From Pirellulales bacterium (GTDB lineage: Bacteria > Planctomycetota > Planctomycetia > Pirellulales > Thermoguttaceae), in NCBI GenBank assembly GCA_030642635.1, contig DAOWNK010000151.1, forward strand, positions 1 through 7,688: a stretch of 7,688 nucleotides of DNA, in the 5' to 3' direction. A model generated the notes under the pieces. It ran no database searches and was not told the origin of the DNA. It saw nothing but the letters and a program-made list of their open reading frames with translations. Every line of letters starts with the position of its first letter. Within the stretch, counting starts at the first letter, position 1. The position numbers and the translations under genes are program-made. Below are positions 4,310-7,688 of the stretch, piece after piece.

Positions 4310-7300
4310 CTATCCACTAATCACTTTAATCTCATCGACCTGTAGTGCGGCCTCGGCGGCCGAGAGTCGCACCTGGGGGACTCGCAGATAGGGATCGAAC
4401 AGATCGTCATCATCGTCGTCGGCAGCTTGCAATTGCACATGGTCGGCCTCCTGCTCCAAAGCGTCGAGCCATGCGGGCACCTCGAATCCCGTGCCGGTCG
4501 GTTCGCCTGTAAACCGGGCAATTTCCGCCTCCAGCCGCGCAAACGCCTCCGGCTGCTCACCGTTGTGCAACTGCTCGACGGCCGGGGAGACCAACGCCAG
4601 AAGCCGGTCGATCTCCATCGGTCGGACGAACCGTTCACCCAGCCGGTCGGCGACACTCGGCAGTTTCATTCCATATTTTCCGGCCATGCGTGAGAACTGT
4701 TCCAGATATTTCTTGGCGAAGCCTGCGGTTCGCTGTGCAACCGCCTCGCGCCACACCTCGGCCGCCTCGTGCCGGCCGCAACGCACTAGCACCTCGTGGG
4801 CGAGCACGACCGGCTGCATGTTCCAGTCTACCCGATCGTACCGGACCTTAAGCCGCAGAAAATCCAACAACGTGTAGAGCATCTCGCCACGGTCGGATTG
4901 CGTAGTCGTGCTGTTGTAGTCGATATACTCCGTGTAGCTTTCGGCCACGGCCTCGAGTATCAGGCTTAGGCGCCTCACTGCGTCCTCTCGCGGCAGCCGC
5001 CCGTCCAATTCGCGAAGCAACAGTAACTCGTCCTCGGCGCCGGGTTCTTTTTCGAGAGAGTGCAACCAGGCATCGACCCCTTGGTGCAAGATCGCCCGGA
5101 GGTTGCCAAGGTTCATAAAGCGTTGCGTGAACAACTCGCCGCCGTACCGCTCGATGAATCGTTTCAGTTCGTTCCAGTGTTTTCTGTCGCTTATGGTCTC
5201 CAGCACCGACAGCCGCACGCCTCTGCTGTGGTCCAGCCAGCATCGCAGGAGCGATTCGACGACCTGTTCCAGATATTCGATTAGATATTCGGTTGCATCT
5301 TCTATTGGATTGACGTTGCACTGCTGGTCCGTTTCGTCTTGTCCATCATCGTGCCAGCCTTCGGACGAGACGACCAGGCACCGGACAATCGCCTTGCACG
5401 CGATCTGGAACATCTGATCGAACTCGGTGATCGCGCCGTGGCCAACCGGATGGGCGATCTCCATGTTTTGGGCGGTTTTCAGCAACCGAGCGGTCTCGCC
5501 AAGCAACCCCAATCGCGGCAGGTACGCAAACAATCGGCGGAGCACGCACTGGAGACTCCGAGACGCGACGATCCGCCGTGGACTGCCGCCGTGGATCAGG
5601 GAAACATACAACAGCGGCTGGTCCGACAGTGCGTCGATTAGCCGGCGCCACGTCTTGTGCACCGCCGCCGCATCGCAACGCATCACCGCACTAAGCACGC
5701 GCCCGGCCGGCAGCTCCCAATCGTCCATCCCTTCGATCGGCTCCTCGCGCCGCATGGACGCGTGGATCATCGTAGCGGCGTCGGTCGTCTCCACACACAC
5801 ATCAATTATTTGCTCCAGCAGCATTACCTTGATCCCAAGGCGCCGGTCGTAATCGAGCAGCGCCTCGTGGGCGCCGCGCGGCGCGGGTATACGATAGCGG
5901 TGCACCGCCGTTAGCAGCTCAAGGAGGTTGCGACGATTGGTCATCGCCCGGTCGAGCCAACCGGACAGCACGTCGTCGCGATTCACACAGTCGAGCTGAT
6001 CGGTTGCCGAGGCCGCAGCGGCCAGACGCCATAACTTCGCCAGCATGGTCAAAAAACTCAACCGCGTGATGATTCGATCGCCCTCCATAGCCAGTTCGAA
6101 ATCGGTCTCCATACCACCGCCGTCGAACAGTTCGCCCTCAAAGCCGTCGTCGGTGCTGTCGCGGTATGTTACGTTCTCGTATGCCGCGCTAAACAGGTCG
6201 TCCGAATCGTCGTCTTCCTGCTCGGTGTCGTCTACCTGTTCATCGGCCAGTTCGAAACTGGGTGCTTCCCAGTTTTCCTCGGCGTTCGCCTCAAGGTAAT
6301 CGAAAAATTTACGTGAGAGTTTCCAACACTGGTCAACATCCATGCCAGGTTCGGCCGGCTCGTCGCCGACTTTCCACAGGTCTTCCATCCAGTACAGCGC
6401 CAGGTCATGGAATGCGTAGTCCTCCTCGACCAGCGGGATGTGTTCCGACCGGCTTAGCCACTGAACCAACAGCGCCATTGCGGCGACCGGGTCGTGCTGC
6501 TCCAGCAGCGCCTCGACGACCAGTGCGTACGCCTTTGGAGACTGGAACTGCTCGACGTGCCCGCGCCAAAAAGCGATGTCTCCGGCTGCGGCGCCGGCCT
6601 GGCGCCACGCCCGAAGCGCATCGGCAACGTGGTCGGCTGATTCCCGGGTCTCGCGGCCGGAAATACCCTCCACCGAGCCGACCTCGATGCTGGCGTACTG
6701 GTCCCACCAGTCGGCCAGTTTACCCATCCGCGTAGAAATTGCCTCTTGCAACTCGGTATTTCCCGCCGCTCCTGCACTCTTTTCTATCCGGACGTACAGG
6801 CCAAAGATCGCGCCGACCAGGTTGATCAACCCGTCGATACGGTGGTCGTGGATGCTGTCTTCCAACGCCGGAAAGAGGCTGTAATTGCCGTCGAACCCCA
6901 GGATGTTCCAAGGGTCGGCAATCGCGCCGCACTCGATGCCTCGGTGCAGAATGTCTTCGATTTCCTCGGCCGTCTTTGCGGCCGCCTCGAGCCGGCCGTC
7001 TTCGATACTCCGATACGCCGCGGTCAACCGGCAGTAGATATCGCACAACATTCGTGCGGAGGCGACCGGAACCTTGCCGATCTGCCGTGCCGCCGCATCG
7101 GTGTAGCCCATTCGCGCGAAAAGCTGCGCAAGGTGGACACATTGCAACTGCTCGGCACGTTGTCTGGCAAGGTGGTGGTTGAAGTGCTGCCGCGCCCCGC
7201 CGAACGGTTGGTGCAACCTGGCCGCTTCTTCCCGCAACCGCTCGGCGTGCGGACCGTGCATCGCGGCGATCAACCGTTCGTAAAACGCGTCGCGATACGC

Positions 7301-7688
7301 AGCGATGTGCTGCACCAGTACGGAAAGCGTAACGTCGGAATCGTGGGCGTCCGGCCGATTGCCGCCGGTGCCGGATCCCATCAGCATCGTGCCGGCCAGC
7401 ACGGCCGCCGCCTCGAATAGCACCTCCTCGCGCGGTAACTTTCCGCGAGACTCTACCCTGTCGAGCATGGCTTCCAGCGCCGCCTGCTGCACGACGAACC
7501 GGCGGCAACGGCCCGAGTTGTCCAGGTTGTGCATGTCCCACTGGCCAAAAAGATTATTCGGACGCTTGTTTGCCGGGTGATCGAAATCGTACGCCCTGGG
7601 GTCCAGCGCCAACTCGTCCAGCAGCGCCGGGTCGAACATGGCGTCCAGCAGCAAGTCCGGATCGGTCGCCTCGAGAATCTCCAGTGCC
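4310..7688 (-). CDS. Very large helical protein of unknown function, 5' end outside window
   Basis: I cannot assign a function. Seen: at least 1125 residues ending TAG at 4310-4312. The frame stays open to the window edge (upstream codons read ALEILEATDPD), so the true start lies to the right; the TTG at 7654 is only the first in-window start candidate. There is no signal peptide or obvious membrane segment. The sequence is almost all amphipathic, Ala/Leu/Glu-rich helix, like TPR- or HEAT-type solenoids, although no strict repeat can be read by eye. Numbering from 7654, NKRPNNLFGQWD (about 29-40) and DPWNILGFDGNYSLFPALED (247-266) look like conserved landmarks. An acidic segment near 470-510 contains DDDSDDLFSAAYENVTYRDS, and a second acidic run DDDDDDLFDPYLRV lies close to the C terminus. 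I associate this pattern with planctomycete conserved hypotheticals, from memory and unchecked. It ends 76 bases before etfB; same strand, but separated by the etfB promoter. Confidence 0.82.
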   Translation of the reverse strand, partial: ALEILEATDPDLLLDAMFDPALLDELALDPRAYDFDHPANKRPNNLFGQWDMHNLDNSGRCRRFVVQQAALEAMLDRVESRGKLPREEVLFEAAAVLAGTMLMGSGTGGNRPDAHDSDVTLSVLVQHIAAYRDAFYERLIAAMHGPHAERLREEAARLHQPFGGARQHFNHHLARQRAEQLQCVHLAQLFARMGYTDAAARQIGKVPVASARMLCDIYCRLTAAYRSIEDGRLEAAAKTAEEIEDILHRGIECGAIADPWNILGFDGNYSLFPALEDSIHDHRIDGLINLVGAIFGLYVRIEKSAGAAGNTELQEAISTRMGKLADWWDQYASIEVGSVEGISGRETRESADHVADALRAWRQAGAAAGDIAFWRGHVEQFQSPKAYALVVEALLEQHDPVAAMALLVQWLSRSEHIPLVEEDYAFHDLALYWMEDLWKVGDEPAEPGMDVDQCWKLSRKFFDYLEANAEENWEAPSFELADEQVDDTEQEDDDSDDLFSAAYENVTYRDSTDDGFEGELFDGGGMETDFELAMEGDRIITRLSFLTMLAKLWRLAAAASATDQLDCVNRDDVLSGWLDRAMTNRRNLLELLTAVHRYRIPAPRGAHEALLDYDRRLGIKVMLLEQIIDVCVETTDAATMIHASMRREEPIEGMDDWELPAGRVLSAVMRCDAAAVHKTWRRLIDALSDQPLLYVSLIHGGSPRRIVASRSLQCVLRRLFAYLPRLGLLGETARLLKTAQNMEIAHPVGHGAITEFDQMFQIACKAIVRCLVVSSEGWHDDGQDETDQQCNVNPIEDATEYLIEYLEQVVESLLRCWLDHSRGVRLSVLETISDRKHWNELKRFIERYGGELFTQRFMNLGNLRAILHQGVDAWLHSLEKEPGAEDELLLLRELDGRLPREDAVRRLSLILEAVAESYTEYIDYNSTTTQSDRGEMLYTLLDFLRLKVRYDRVDWNMQPVVLAHEVLVRCGRHEAAEVWREAVAQRTAGFAKKYLEQFSRMAGKYGMKLPSVADRLGERFVRPMEIDRLLALVSPAVEQLHNGEQPEAFARLEAEIARFTGEPTGTGFEVPAWLDALEQEADHVQLQAADDDDDDLFDPYLRVPQVRLSAAEAALQVDEIKVISG

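Noticed and set aside
6720..7541. - strand open frame (273 codons) in another frame of the giant gene
   Set aside because: It is very rich in Arg, Gly and Ala, as expected for an out-of-frame reading of a G+C-rich gene, and overlaps a 1125-codon frame with normal protein composition.

Overview
The window reads as a stretch of bacterial chromosome, most likely from an anaerobic or facultative member of the Planctomycetota. This assignment is tentative. It rests on the very large helical protein at the right end, whose 'NKRPNxxFGQWD' and acidic 'AAYENVTYRDS' segments I associate with planctomycete conserved hypotheticals. It also rests on a 69-base palindromic intergenic element of a style I associate with those genomes. 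No rRNA, tRNA, CRISPR array, integrase or transposase is visible. Almost every base is coding, and the largest gap is 145 bases.

Left part (1-808, + strand): three small genes lie close together. They are a single-domain HicB-like antitoxin, a DUF4160 protein and a DUF2442 protein. DUF4160 and DUF2442 are often found side by side and are suspected of forming a toxin-antitoxin-like pair. This block is visibly richer in A+T than the rest, which suggests separate acquisition.

Middle part (853-4233, - strand, transcribed right to left): etfB, then the large subunit of a group 3 (Mvh-like) [NiFe] hydrogenase, then its C-terminal processing endopeptidase, then the nickel chaperone HypA. The last three genes are separated by about 25 bases and form an obvious maturation unit: HypA supplies nickel, and the endopeptidase then trims the large-subunit tail. 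A good sigma70-type promoter, with an inverted repeat across its -10 box, lies just upstream of etfB and fixes a GTG start. Between etfB and the hydrogenase gene sits a symmetrical double-hairpin repeat (3234-3302).

Right part (4310-7688, - strand): the 3' 1125 codons of a very large, helical, soluble protein of unknown function. Its 5' end lies beyond the window.

The most interesting point is what is missing. EtfB normally needs EtfA, and the hydrogenase large subunit needs a small subunit (and, in Mvh systems, MvhD/Hdr partners). Neither is in the window. The place where they might be expected is occupied by the palindromic repeat. Either these partners are encoded elsewhere, or an ancestral etf-hydrogenase operon has been shortened here. 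The pairing raises the untested possibility of a hydrogenase that exchanges electrons with a bifurcating-type Etf.
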